Shown here piece by piece: positions 1-10,600 of a stretch of 64,000 bases of DNA (its first letter is position 1; each line of letters opens with the position of its first letter). Origin of the DNA: Nautilus pompilius (Eukaryota; Mollusca; Cephalopoda; Nautilida; Nautilidae); NCBI GenBank assembly GCA_018389105.1, contig JACATO010001115.1:1-64000 (forward strand), in the 5' to 3' direction. Position numbers and translations under genes: made by a program. Below the pieces are notes generated by a model. The model was not told the DNA's origin, ran no database searches, and saw only the letters and a list, made by a program, of their open reading frames with translations.

Positions 1-260
1 TCAAAATAGAAGGAATGGTGTTGAGCTTTCGTTTTCAAACCTTATTTTTGTTATGCATTTTTTTTATTGAAATTCAGGTACACATTTCACTTTGCTGTTT
101 GGTTGTCATCTGTACATTTTCCCTTTTGTTTTGAAAGTTTTTTGTACTTTTTCTTTTCAGAGAACAACTAGCAACTTCATTTACATTAGGATATGTTTCC
201 AGTTGTATATCCTGTCAACTTTGCTGAGTGCATGTTTTGGCTAAACTTCTGTTATTTTAG

Positions 261-393
261 GTGTATTTAACTGACTATGGGCTGGCAACCAAGTACACGC
301 TAGATGGCAAGCACAAGGATGGCAAAGAGGACAAGAAAAGAGCTCACGATGGCACACTGGAGTTCACCAGTGTTGATGCTCATTGTGGTCGAG
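261..393 (+). CDS. VRK1: VRK exon with DYG activation segment
   Basis: Acceptor ttattttag precedes 261 and a gttggt donor follows 393. It encodes 44 residues plus one base (phase 1), covering DYGLA and the [11 protein letters not shown] segment. The GTG at 261 is an internal valine codon and not a start. Confidence 0.92.
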
Positions 394-3300
394 GTTGGTC
401 TTACGTGTACAAAAACAAAACTATACATTGTCTGACTCTCAATGGTGGATTGTGATGGGAGTTTTGTATTTCCTTAACCCTTTCTTGTTCATGAAATGAA
501 ATGTTTTACATGCACAAACATTCAGACAGTGTCAAAAATGGTTGCTCAAAATACACCTACCTGATTAAAACGATAAAGATGTTATGGTATGGAATGAGTC
601 AAATAGCACGAATGATGACTGACTTTGTGCACACTTCAGAAATCCAGATGGAAACAAAGTGTCTAGAAAATGAAAGGATAAAAAATCAATTTATAACACA
701 AAAAAAAATATATATATATATAGACTAAATTCACTCACCTCCAGGATGTGGTCAGTCACTCTATTTACTTGGTCAGTAAGTGTCCCACCCTGCATAGAAG
801 ATTGGTGCAGAGCTGGCAGCAACAGACGGTCTTCATGCTGTGACCTGATGATGTTTTGCAGACCCCATAGTTATTTTTCCTCTCTCCTGTCCTTTGCCAG
901 GATTTGTTATGGTGGTTCATCTAGCTATCACTCCTCGTCATCCCCTTCTGTTTTCTGGAGCAGAAGTCATTGCGGGTGAAGCACTTGTTTCTTGCTCCAC
1001 ACTTGGATTTGCTTCTGGTTTTGAGTAGATTCATAGTACAGTACAAAAGCATTAGTGATAGTTTGGTTGAACGCAATCTATGACCAATGCCAATACATAT
1101 GCATTTCCTCCCCAGAAGATGATATGATCTATGCTGATCCACAAAGTCCACCTGACTCGTGAACTGGTGTACAACTTTCTTTGGTTGGTGTAAGCACCTT
1201 TTGGCTGGTGATTTCCTCAGGGCTACAGGTGGTACTCGACAGCAGGAGATCATCATCTGCCACACATCTTGCTGCAGCTGGCACTTGATGGAGTCAGCAA
1301 GCAAACCTTTCCTGTTCTTGCACACAGTGTATCAGGCATGAAACCCCTTAACTTTTTCAACAATTTCAGAGAATCAAAGTAGAGGTGATGGTGTTCCAAA
1401 AGGCTTTGCACTTCGTGTACCTAAACTCTGCTGAGCTTGATTGATCTTGTAAATGTTGAAGTTCAGTATGTAGCCATTGTCCCAGCTGCTGCCCAAACCT
1501 TCATTCTCCACTTGATTGGTTTGTTTTGAAGGCTATCATGGCTCTATGTGGCTGGCACCCACATTAACCTTTAAATGGTGACTATCATCACACGTCTATT
1601 TAACTTTACCTGCCTCTATTTAGATTCCGAACTAATTTATGATAACAACAGAGTCCTATGGTGGTCAATACCGTCACCAACCAAGCACAGGAAAATTTCC
1701 TGGTAATTATTTCCTTGCTACTCATTGTGGATGATGCATGTTTCTCAATCTCAGGCTGATGCCTCTCGTGGTGTGCAGGTGTACAATGATCCCACAAAAT
1801 ATTTTGAGAATGTTGGATGATTTGAGTGATGAGAAGGAATACTCATCATCAGATACATCATCTAGTGAGGAAAATGAAGACAACTATCAAGTGAGAAATA
1901 ATTTGACTGACTCAGGGAGTTGCAGCATAGAGGGTGATGGCCAGTGCAAGTCGTCACCACCAGCCATGTCCCCCTCTACCTACACACCCAGTCTTTGTAA
2001 GGTCACATAGTGATGGTTTCATTGTCAACTTGTCTGTTTTTGATAAGAGTAAACAAACAAACAAAAACCAGTCCTACATGACTACCTCTCTTATCACCAG
2101 GTCAGGAAAGATAACTCCAGACTTGTTGGTACCATCCTTTCCTGTGTCTTACCCTGCACTCTATTTATCTTAATTTTGCATGCAAAGCTATCATTTCATA
2201 AAGGAAAAAGATGTTGGATTTCTTTTTTTTTCTGTGAACAGTGCTGCATTTTCAACCCTATACTGCCAATTAAGGTTTAAGGAGAAACCTGTCTTTGAAA
2301 AAGCACTCCCTGGCAGGCCCACCTACCTGACTGTTGTCAAAGTGCCAATAGTGATTCAATTTTTGAATCCCCATAACACTAAGTCTGGAGTCCCATAGTT
2401 ATGTCTATTGTTACAAACAATTCCATTTCCTCTGTGTTGCTATGATAATTGCTAGTCTGCTTAGCCATGTGGTGGAGGAATCTGACACCAGCTCTTATGA
2501 GAAATCCACTGGCCTCACATCATGAAGACATCAGTAGCTGGGGTAGACTGAAAAAAACACTAATGCATAGATAGGTTGCGGGTGACTCCACCTAAGATGC
2601 ATTTCTCGATGTTTCTCCGTTGTTGTTTGACCAGCTGATCGATGAGAGATCCAATGTATGAATGTCTCTAGAATCCACATCATTAGAATGGAAGGATTTA
2701 GTGTAGAGTTCCATCGCATATCAAGTAAATAAACCAAGTTGATAATGCAGGTGGCTCATGCTAGTAAAATCACTTATGCAAGAAAACAGAGCAATATAAA
2801 TTGCCAAAGGAGATGATGTGGACCAGAAGTGATCATTAAATGATGCTCAACAGGAAAGGATTAAATAGTAACGAAATGAATGGATTTGGAAGGTAACTAG
2901 TTAATGGCTGCTTGTCAAGATAGCATTTTTAAACTCTCTTCCTATGAGGCTGTTTAAGAGTAATGGAATTAAATACTTTTTTATTTTAACTTGGTTAAAG
3001 CAGATAATTTAGTATGTATATTGGTAGAATACATGTTTTGTGGTTTAAAATCCTTTGACATTCACTGTTCTGTAAAATATATATGTATATATTGGATATG
3101 AACATTGTCACTGCCTGTTAATTCTGTTTGAATGGTGTAAGGATTTCACAATTCTTTTGGTTGCTAATGAACTATAAGTTTATTTTGTCTGTCTCTCTCT
3201 TTTTTTATTAAATCCAAACTTTATTCATATGTTAATCTTCAAAACTATGCATATCTTCATGTGATGTTGGAAACATTTCTCAAATTTTGACTCCATTAAC

Positions 3301-6300
3301 TCTGAGCACGTTTTTTTTTTTATTACTGAGTCTGTAATTTAATGTAAGAACACTTTGCCATCTCGCACATAGACTGCTAGACTAATGCTCGGTTGGATTT
3401 ACCTCTTGATGTAAGTATTTGCATGGACATCCACTTTCCAGCACCTTCAAGGAGAGGGGACCTGGAAATACTTGGTTATTGCATGCTACATTGGCTAAAT
3501 AAGTGCCTGCCATGGAGTGATCAGGAAGACAAGGAAAAGGTCAAAGAAATGAAAATGATGTGAGTTTATATTCTATTGTTTGTTACACACATCTTGGTAC
3601 CCTCCTAATTTATGTACCTCATGAGATGTGGACTGCCAACCAACAGTATTCTGCTGAACCTGAGAAGAAATTGAGAAACAACCATGTTATAATTGGAAAA
3701 TCTACCTGTGTAAATATGTATAATTAGTGCATACAGAGAATCCTAAGAAGTCTTTATTTTTTTTTCAGAACTCAGAATAACACTGGAATGCTTTCCTAAA
3801 AGCATAAAAATTTGCCTACAATAATGTGATTGATCCTGTGATGGGTTAGTTTATGTTGAAGACCAAGGCAGCTATGCTACTTTAATAATATTTATAGTTT
3901 TAAACGATGTCTTATATTAGGCACAGGTTAACATCTGAAGTTAAACATGTTCAAAAATCACATTAAGATGCTCTTCTTTCCTCATTAGTCATTTAAACAA
4001 AAGAAAATGTTACTTTGTTGTGCTGTTCTCAAAATGGATGTTTGTAGTTCTAATAATTAATTAAACAATTTATTCTTCCAGGTTTCAGCGCAATGAAAGT
4101 TCATTCCCAGAAAACTATCAATTTCCAGGTAAAATTCACTCAGAGAACTGTAAAAGTGATTGACTTTTATTGAAGTTTTCAACATCTATGCCAGTCTTCA
4201 GATGTTCTGTACGGTGGAATAGCTACTGGGCAACTTTATTCTTATACAAAAGTATAGAAAAATTTTACTGTTGTTTCAAAAACTTGTCCGGACCAACTAC
4301 AGCAGCTGGTTTGGTAGCTGGCTGGTAAATGAATGTAGCAGTCTATCACAAAAGAATGGCAGCTCTGGCCATTAAATCATTGCTCGTGATATCTGAACAG
4401 TGGTTGGTTGTTGGCTTCAGAATGCTGAGAGCCTAATCTAAAGATCTGCATCACAAGTATTATTAGCCAGGGGTTGTTGCATTCCTGTGAATTAGTGAAT
4501 TTTAAAAGTACAACTCTCAGCACCACTTCTAATGCCCTGTTATTTGATAATGTGTAATTTGAATTATTCGATTTGATTTTACGATCTTCCAAATAATAAG
4601 AAATTTCACACGCAGGTATCAGTTTACTATGATTTTTTAGAAAAATTAAATCTTTAGTAATAATACAATTTCTATTCATTTGAGAGGTGATGATGACAAA
4701 ATTTTAAAGAAGAAAATACTAAGTGGAACTAAAATAAAATCTCATAAATAGTAAAACTGCTGATAATGAAATTAATCTTCTCTACTTTCTAAAAAGTCTT
4801 TAGTCTGAAATGGTAATAAATGGGAATGATGCCTTAACTATTATAGAGTGAAGATGTGCAGGTGTTTAAAGATGGCAGAGTTTTCTTCACTTACACAAAT
4901 TGCACTGTTGGGCTCAGCATCTTGTATTGTTCTTCTCTTTTTTAATCAGAAAAGATATGACAACATACTTCCCACCGAAACTGACAGCAGCACATCTATA
5001 GGTTTTTTCAAAGGATATTTGTCTTGATTTCTAAGCCATAAGAGCAATATTACTGCTAATTTAATGTATTCAAAACAATCAACCAAACCCATGCTTTTGT
5101 AGTGACCTATCTAAGGTAGATAGCTCCCAAAGTTATGTAATCTACACAGAAAGAGAGGTTGGCATTAAGAAAGTAAGCAATCTAAATGTAGAATTCTATA
5201 CAGTAATTTTGGAGACTCTTGTCTGCAGCTGATTTCGTAACCAAATATTTTACATCCCTTATTTTTATTGTAGAATTATAGTTCATGGAGATGCTATTGT
5301 CATTTCAATAAACTATGTAGAGGGTCAGTTGGTTGGTATTCTTGAATAATTTGCATTACGTTGAGTTTTATCAATAATTATTTGCCAAAGGAGATGATAA
5401 CTTGGGTCTAATGATAAGCGATGTGTGTTCATCAAAATGTATTCCTCGATCAGAACCTTTTTATTTACTAAGGAAAAATGCTGACCTGTGGGCTGCATGA
5501 GCATTTAAGATGTATGATTAACACGAGTGGATACTTACAGCAAATAGCTCTTTGTGCTGAACTGTTTAGAGAGAGAATCTTGTCTAATGGTAACCATTCG
5601 CTGAGTTGCTCTGAAGCCGGTCTGTCGTTTCACTTAGTCATCTCTCTTTTTTGTAGATTCATTGAAGAAGTACTTCAAAATGGTAAAGAAGCTGGATTAT
5701 GATGAGTGTCCTGCATACAATAAGTTCAGGGATCTTTTAGCCATCAGCCTGGTTAAGAGTGGGGGGCAAGAGTCGGACTGGAGTCTTTATCTGCCCACTC
5801 TTGATGTGTGCAATCCAGAGAAACCAACTAGGAAGGTGAGTAACTCTGTCTTTACATGGTTAGTATTCTCACTCTGGATTACGTCATAAGAAGTTAAATC
5901 CAGTATCCACACCTCTTTATGCTAAATGTATTGGTTTTAGTATTGTATTCTTTTTCTAGATTTGTTCTTTATTGGTGAGTAGTTTCACTTTACTTTTTTC
6001 AGTAAATATCTCAAACTATGAGGAATTGCAGTATTTGATTTGGGCAATTTTAAGATTTATATCATGAAACTGAAAATATGGGGAATACCTCCTTCATAAA
6101 TGCTGCCATACGCTCATAGTTCTTCTCCACTTTCCTTAACATTTATAGTCTGCAATGCATGTCCACTGTTGCCTGTTACTAAGACTCAAACCAACTATTG
6201 TAGCTCTTTCTATGCTGCATTGAGCCTTGCTCTACATAGCAGCCACATTTGGTGATTGATGCTCGAACATTGAAACCGTTTTATTAATTGTGGACAATAA

Positions 6301-7072
6301 GCATTTGTAGTAGTAAAACCTTGTCCAAATTGATTTTCTTTCTTGGCATTGGATTAGGTGTAAGGTTGCCAGATTTATAAATGACAACAAGTTCATGTAC
6401 CGTATCAGGTCCTTAATTAATCAGATGTGCTTCCCAAAACTTACTGTCATATCTACTGTTGTCAAATCCATGACTGTTTGTAGGAGGTTACCACCACAGA
6501 GCAAAAGTTCATGGTATTAGTTACTGTCTAACTATGTCCAAAGTCTCCATTTCTAACTTTCTCCAGCAAGATGCTGTATTTAGTCTCTTCCTCCATCTTA
6601 GCAGTGTTTCTGCCAGTAAAATGTCTAATACTTAAGTTGGTAGCCAGGGGACACTGTACAAACGTGTATATAAATGGTTTGTTTTTATTAGTATTTATGG
6701 TGATATTGGATTGGTTTTTCTCTCTCCTTTTAGAGAAAATCGCCAGCTGAAGGTTTAGAATCTGAAATTGCTGTGAAGAAACAAGCAATGAGTACATCCG
6801 CACCTGCAAATGCAAGACAGGCACCAAGAAAGAGTCAGGTTAAGGGCCGCTTAGTTCCCACCAATGAAAGTTAGTAATACCATTTTTGAAATCTCAGCTC
6901 CATAATCATCATTAAGTAGATGTATGGCATTCCTCTCATAATTCTCAGTTACTTTAGTAAACCTATATAACAGATTGTTTAAGTTGTTTTTTAACAAAAC
7001 TTTTAAAATTTATTTAACAAAGGTACCCGGTCATATGCTGCAACTCGTCGTCCTGCAAGGAAGAAAAATTAG
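261..7072 (+). CDS. VRK1: Vaccinia-related kinase (VRK1-like), 3' six coding exons, 5' partial
   Basis: Six exons (261-393, 3442-3559, 4082-4128, 5657-5835, 6734-6869, 7023-7072) join in frame through GT-AG introns to 220 residues ending in TAG. The protein opens at VYLTDYGLA, carrying the DYG that replaces DFG in VRK kinases, followed by [11 protein letters not shown] and then [15 protein letters not shown], all VRK hallmarks. The helical C-lobe follows ([15 protein letters not shown]). The tail is basic and Ser/Ala-rich, ends RRPARKKN, and shows no membrane segment, so it resembles nuclear VRK1 rather than membrane-anchored VRK2A. VRKs are CK1-group Ser/Thr kinases; VRK1 phosphorylates BAF/BANF1 and histone H3. 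The N-lobe, glycine loop and catalytic loop lie left of the window. Many invertebrates have a single VRK, so the symbol marks resemblance and not proven one-to-one orthology. Confidence 0.93.
394..3441 (+). other. VRK intron with possible decayed transposon
   Basis: A 3.0 kb intron. Apart from the suspected piggyBac-like relic at 921-1797, I see only AT-rich sequence. Stretches open on the plus strand at 1738-2398 include a short acidic Asp/Glu/Ser run (1810-1890) and match nothing I recognise. Confidence 0.6.
921..1797 (-). pseudogene. Possible piggyBac-like transposase relic
   Basis: Minus-strand reading at 1325-921 contains [17 protein letters not shown]. This resembles the piggyBac motif where a (G)VD..DQ...Y segment precedes the C-terminal helices. 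A second open piece at 1797-1606 ([12 protein letters not shown]) lies upstream in the same orientation, as the order in the family would require. The frames are broken and I see no clear TTAA-flanked ends. The match is short, so chance resemblance remains possible. Confidence 0.33.
3442..3559 (+). CDS. VRK1: VRK exon, [13 protein letters not shown]
   Basis: Lies between acceptor ctttccag and donor gtgagt. The split codon joins the previous exon to read [10 protein letters not shown]. It carries the helix F aspartate region and LPW, well conserved in VRKs. Confidence 0.92.
4082..4128 (+). CDS. VRK1: VRK small exon (47 nt)
   Basis: A short exon between ttcttccag and gtaaaa. It reads [15 protein letters not shown] in the frame required by both neighbours. 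The sequence itself is weakly conserved; the call rests on phase and splice sites. Confidence 0.82.
5657..5835 (+). CDS. VRK1: VRK exon, end of kinase C-lobe
   Basis: Acceptor ttttttgtag, donor gtgagt, 59 codons plus two bases. It reads [15 protein letters not shown] then [12 protein letters not shown], matching the last helices of the VRK fold, and then leaves the kinase domain into DWSLYLP. Confidence 0.92.
6734..6869 (+). CDS. VRK1: VRK exon, basic C-terminal tail
   Basis: Acceptor ctccttttag, donor gttagt. It encodes a low-complexity Ala/Ser/Lys/Arg tail ([19 protein letters not shown]). Such tails in VRK1 proteins carry nuclear localisation signals and autophosphorylation sites. Confidence 0.85.
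7023..7072 (+). CDS. VRK1: VRK terminal exon with stop
   Basis: Follows acceptor tttaacaaag. It reads [16 protein letters not shown] and then TAG at 7070-7072. The Arg/Lys-rich ending resembles the human VRK1 C-terminus. Confidence 0.85.
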
Positions 7073-7418
7073 AAAGGTGCAGTAACCAATAGTTCTGCAA
7101 TGAGGAGGAAGAATGTGGTGTACATCAGCTACAGCCCAATTGTTACCTTTATTGCACTCAAAACAATTTCTTTCTTTCCACATTTTGCTTATGTATACAC
7201 TATACAATTTTAAAGATCTTTAAAAAAAAAAATGATTCTGTTTATAATGTTGTCATTAGCATATGCTTTAGAGACCATCCATATTTTCCACTTTCACAGG
7301 ATATTGCAACTTTACCAAAAATGGTTGTATTATGTACTCTCTCCTAAAGACAAAATGGGAGTGGTGGTGTTTGTGTTCACAATTACCTAATTTTATTTTT
7401 TTAAAACAGCTCTCTCTC

Positions 7419-7424
7419 AATAAA
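7419..7424 (+). terminator. Probable VRK polyadenylation signal
   Basis: Canonical AATAAA 347 bases after the VRK stop, the best placed in the 3' region. Cleavage would be expected near 7435-7450. Confidence 0.6.
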
Positions 7425-7523
7425 TCTTTGAACATAAATATTATACAGTGCTACTTCCTGTTGAGTTGAGTTTATTGTTGAAGACTCTTCTTTCCCAGTG
7501 GGTGGAGAACCATCACCAAATAT

Positions 7524-7529
7524 TTTATT
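7524..7529 (-). terminator. Candidate FANCL polyadenylation signal
   Basis: AATAAA on the minus strand 56 bases after the FANCL stop. A second copy lies at 7476-7471. Either would give a very short 3' UTR ending next to the VRK 3' end. Confidence 0.5.
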
Positions 7530-7584
7530 CACAGATACAACAGTAAATTGAACTCTGGAGCCAAATTAATCTGGTTCTGTCCAG

Positions 7585-7617
7585 TCACTTCCCAAATGGC
7601 ATAGTTACTGTTAGTGG
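7585..7617 (-). CDS. FANCL: FANCL terminal exon (10 codons + stop)
   Basis: After acceptor ctatcttcag the frame reads PLTVTMPFGK and then TGA at 7587-7585. This matches human PITLKMSGRKH in place, length and phase. The exon is too short to appear in ordinary open-frame scans. Confidence 0.87.
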   Translation of the reverse strand, partial: PLTVTMPFGK

Positions 7618-10600
7618 CTGAAGATAGAAGAGGTAGAGCAGAGCCAGCAATGAGCAATCATTATAATGTCAAAGATACTAATGGTTTTGGTTTTATTGAC
7701 CAAGTGATTGAAGAAATATGTAAGTTAAAATCAAATTCCTTTATATTCCTAAATATTATGAGCCTGATGGAGGAATGTACTTTTCGGAAACACATACAAA
7801 TCTGTATCAACCCCGACCCACATTGTGACTTAACAATGGGGAGAACAGAATAAACACCATTTCTTGAGAAATCAGGTTGGGTTGGTGGTGTTCGGCTTCC
7901 ATTATCATCACTGAGAAACCACACCTGTTTTCATTTAGCCCTTCCACTGGCTTAGAGAATCTGCCATGTGTAACCCTGCCCTTCAGAGCTAAAATATATC
8001 TATAGCAAAGAAAATTTGTTTCTACTGGAACTCATTTGAAAATCAGCTTGCTTCATTAAAGTGCCATTTCAGACAGCTTTGTTAAACAACTCTAAATAAA
8101 ATACAATCTGAAAGTTTGTCCTTGTTTCAAATTTGAAGTTACTGGGTCTTGACCTATTTAAATTTTGAAGTAAAAAAGTTATAAAAATTTGCATTAACCC
8201 TTAAATACCTTTGTACAAAGTGGACATTCGCCAAATGTAGTGTTGAAGCTTTGTCTAGTGGAAGGCAGAGCCCGTAACCACTGAAAGAAAACAAGAGAAT
8301 CTTGTGCACCGAGATTTTCCAGTTAGAAACTACACACAACAATGAATTTTTCCCATGCTACATAGCCACAGAACTGAATATATTTTATGCATATTAAAGT
8401 ATCTGGAAGAGGATTTTGCAAATGGGCAGAAATTCACGAATACTATCATCTCTATACATCTGTTAAAATGTTGCGTGTCAGGGAGCTGAACTTTGCACAG
8501 AAATGTAGCATTCAGATAAACCTACCTCATAGAGACAAGACAGGTGATATGGCTGACCACACTTTGAATTGTCACAGACTTTGTCAGGGAGCTCTGTGCC
8601 CAACCTATATGCATAACAAATGCCACACTCCAAACTGAATTCCTGAAGAACATGGAAGGGTATAAATTAGGCGAATTAATAAAGAGAAACATCAGTTTGC
8701 ATGCAGTTTATCAGACCAACTGAGACGATCGGCACAATTTTTTGCATTGGGCCATGCAGTAGACACACAAAACTGTCAAATGCTTAAGTTAACTGGAAAA
8801 CATTGCACTTTTTCCATCATAAAGAGTGAATTAGCTGCAAGTTTCTATTTAGATACTTTGGACAATTCACACCGAATCCCTATTGTACTCGTATGCTGGA
8901 AGGTTTAGTGTCTGGGTTGATCAAAGAAATCAGAATGAATGGAACCATTATAGAACATTATAATGTTGACTGTTTGTCTGTCCATCCACTTTGAGTACTC
9001 ACTCCTTTTTCTGTGCTTGTTGGTGATGGAAAACCAACATCCAGCAGGTCTTCTAGATTCCGTAACAAGCTCCGTCCCACATCCCTACATGTAATAAACA
9101 AGAATCAATGCAACATTTTCGTATTTTGTTATGAATCTTTTCAGTCAAACAGTAGGTGAGTTTCTTATGAAAGCCCATTCACACACTGGCAGGGTCTGAG
9201 CATTTGAAGTGAACTGGAATGCAGAGAGAGGACATTTTATTAAATTTTACACATGAATGAATGCCAGCCTCCAATTTTAGAGAGATTATTACTTTCTTCT
9301 CTCACCCATCCCCAACAAAATAAGCTATGAGCATGTGATGTCACAGATTTCTGTTTTTATTTGTAACTTAGAAACTAGTTTTTTTTTTAACTTACCACTT
9401 GTGTAAGTTAGTGTTGAAGTTCTTTCGTAACGGAGCCACCACTGTAATTTTAAAAAAATAAATGTTATGCAAAATTACAGTATTAAATTATCTTTTCCAA
9501 CATGCTATGTTGGCCAATTGTATATAACGCCTGTGAAGAAAAACCTTCAATTCATGAGAATTCTGTCATTACAGATATTATCAATCAAGCTTGAAAACTT
9601 ACAAACCTTTTTCAACATAGTAATTTAGGTTTCTTGTCAGAAGACAGAACTGAAGTTTGTGTTTCTTTGAAGTGATATTATACTAAAACGTTTGTATGGT
9701 TAAGTACAGCAGAGTGTAGAAAGATTGCCTTATGAAGTGTACAGACTACTATCACTAGTTACAACTATGGACAGCTACCGTCCAAAACTGTCTGTAGCCA
9801 GCAGTGCATAATAATGGGGATCTTACTGCAGTACTTTGATTAAACCTGCTGGAAAGATCCCATCTATTCACACTTACAGTGATCAGCTCCCATAAATCGA
9901 CACTCCAACAAACTCTGCGGGTGTTTGGGGTCCACATTTACCTGAATCGAAACATTTGTGCCTGAAATAGAAATGCATTAGTAATTTTTCAAAAGCTCAG
10001 TACTTGCAACTTTTTCCACCAAATATTCCCTTAAAACACATTCAACAAAATCACTTCTCGTTTTACCTTCTATTATCAACATTTGTGTGGTTAAATATAA
10101 ATTCTTAGTCAAATAAGGATTATAAATTTCCTATTTCAATCTGACCAGTATGGAAATGTCTCAAGTAACCTGCATAAAACTGTAGCAATGCATAAATGGT
10201 ACTTAACATCATCATCATCATCTTGTCTTCAAGGTTTTTATATTTCCTACACCTGTTTTTCTGTTAGAGCTGTAACAATACTGACACAGCAACAGATGGA
10301 CTTTTGAAAGTGCATTATGTACTCCATCAAGTTGCTTTAAGAACTAAACTGGCAATCTTCTGATTAAAAACTAGTTGCTGGAGTACGTCAGGTTTTCTCC
10401 TTTAATAGACACCTGTTGGTAGTTCTCACCTATGGCAATCCGCCGACACGTTGCAGCAAATGTTGGCTTTTCTGGCTCTAACACCCAGGTCTTCCGATCA
10501 ATTTCAGCAAGAATGTTGAAGAAACTCTGGTAAGAGTTGACAGCTTTCTGGAACTGACTGTAGCTTTCATGGAGTGTGCTCTGGACAGAAACAATACAGC

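Larger units (their letters stand above)
3560..6733 (+). other. VRK introns, nothing recognised
   Basis: The three introns between the exons ending at 3559, 4128 and 5835 are AT-rich. They show no reading frame longer than about 100 codons, no tRNA-like boxes and no clear repeat. Confidence 0.6.
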
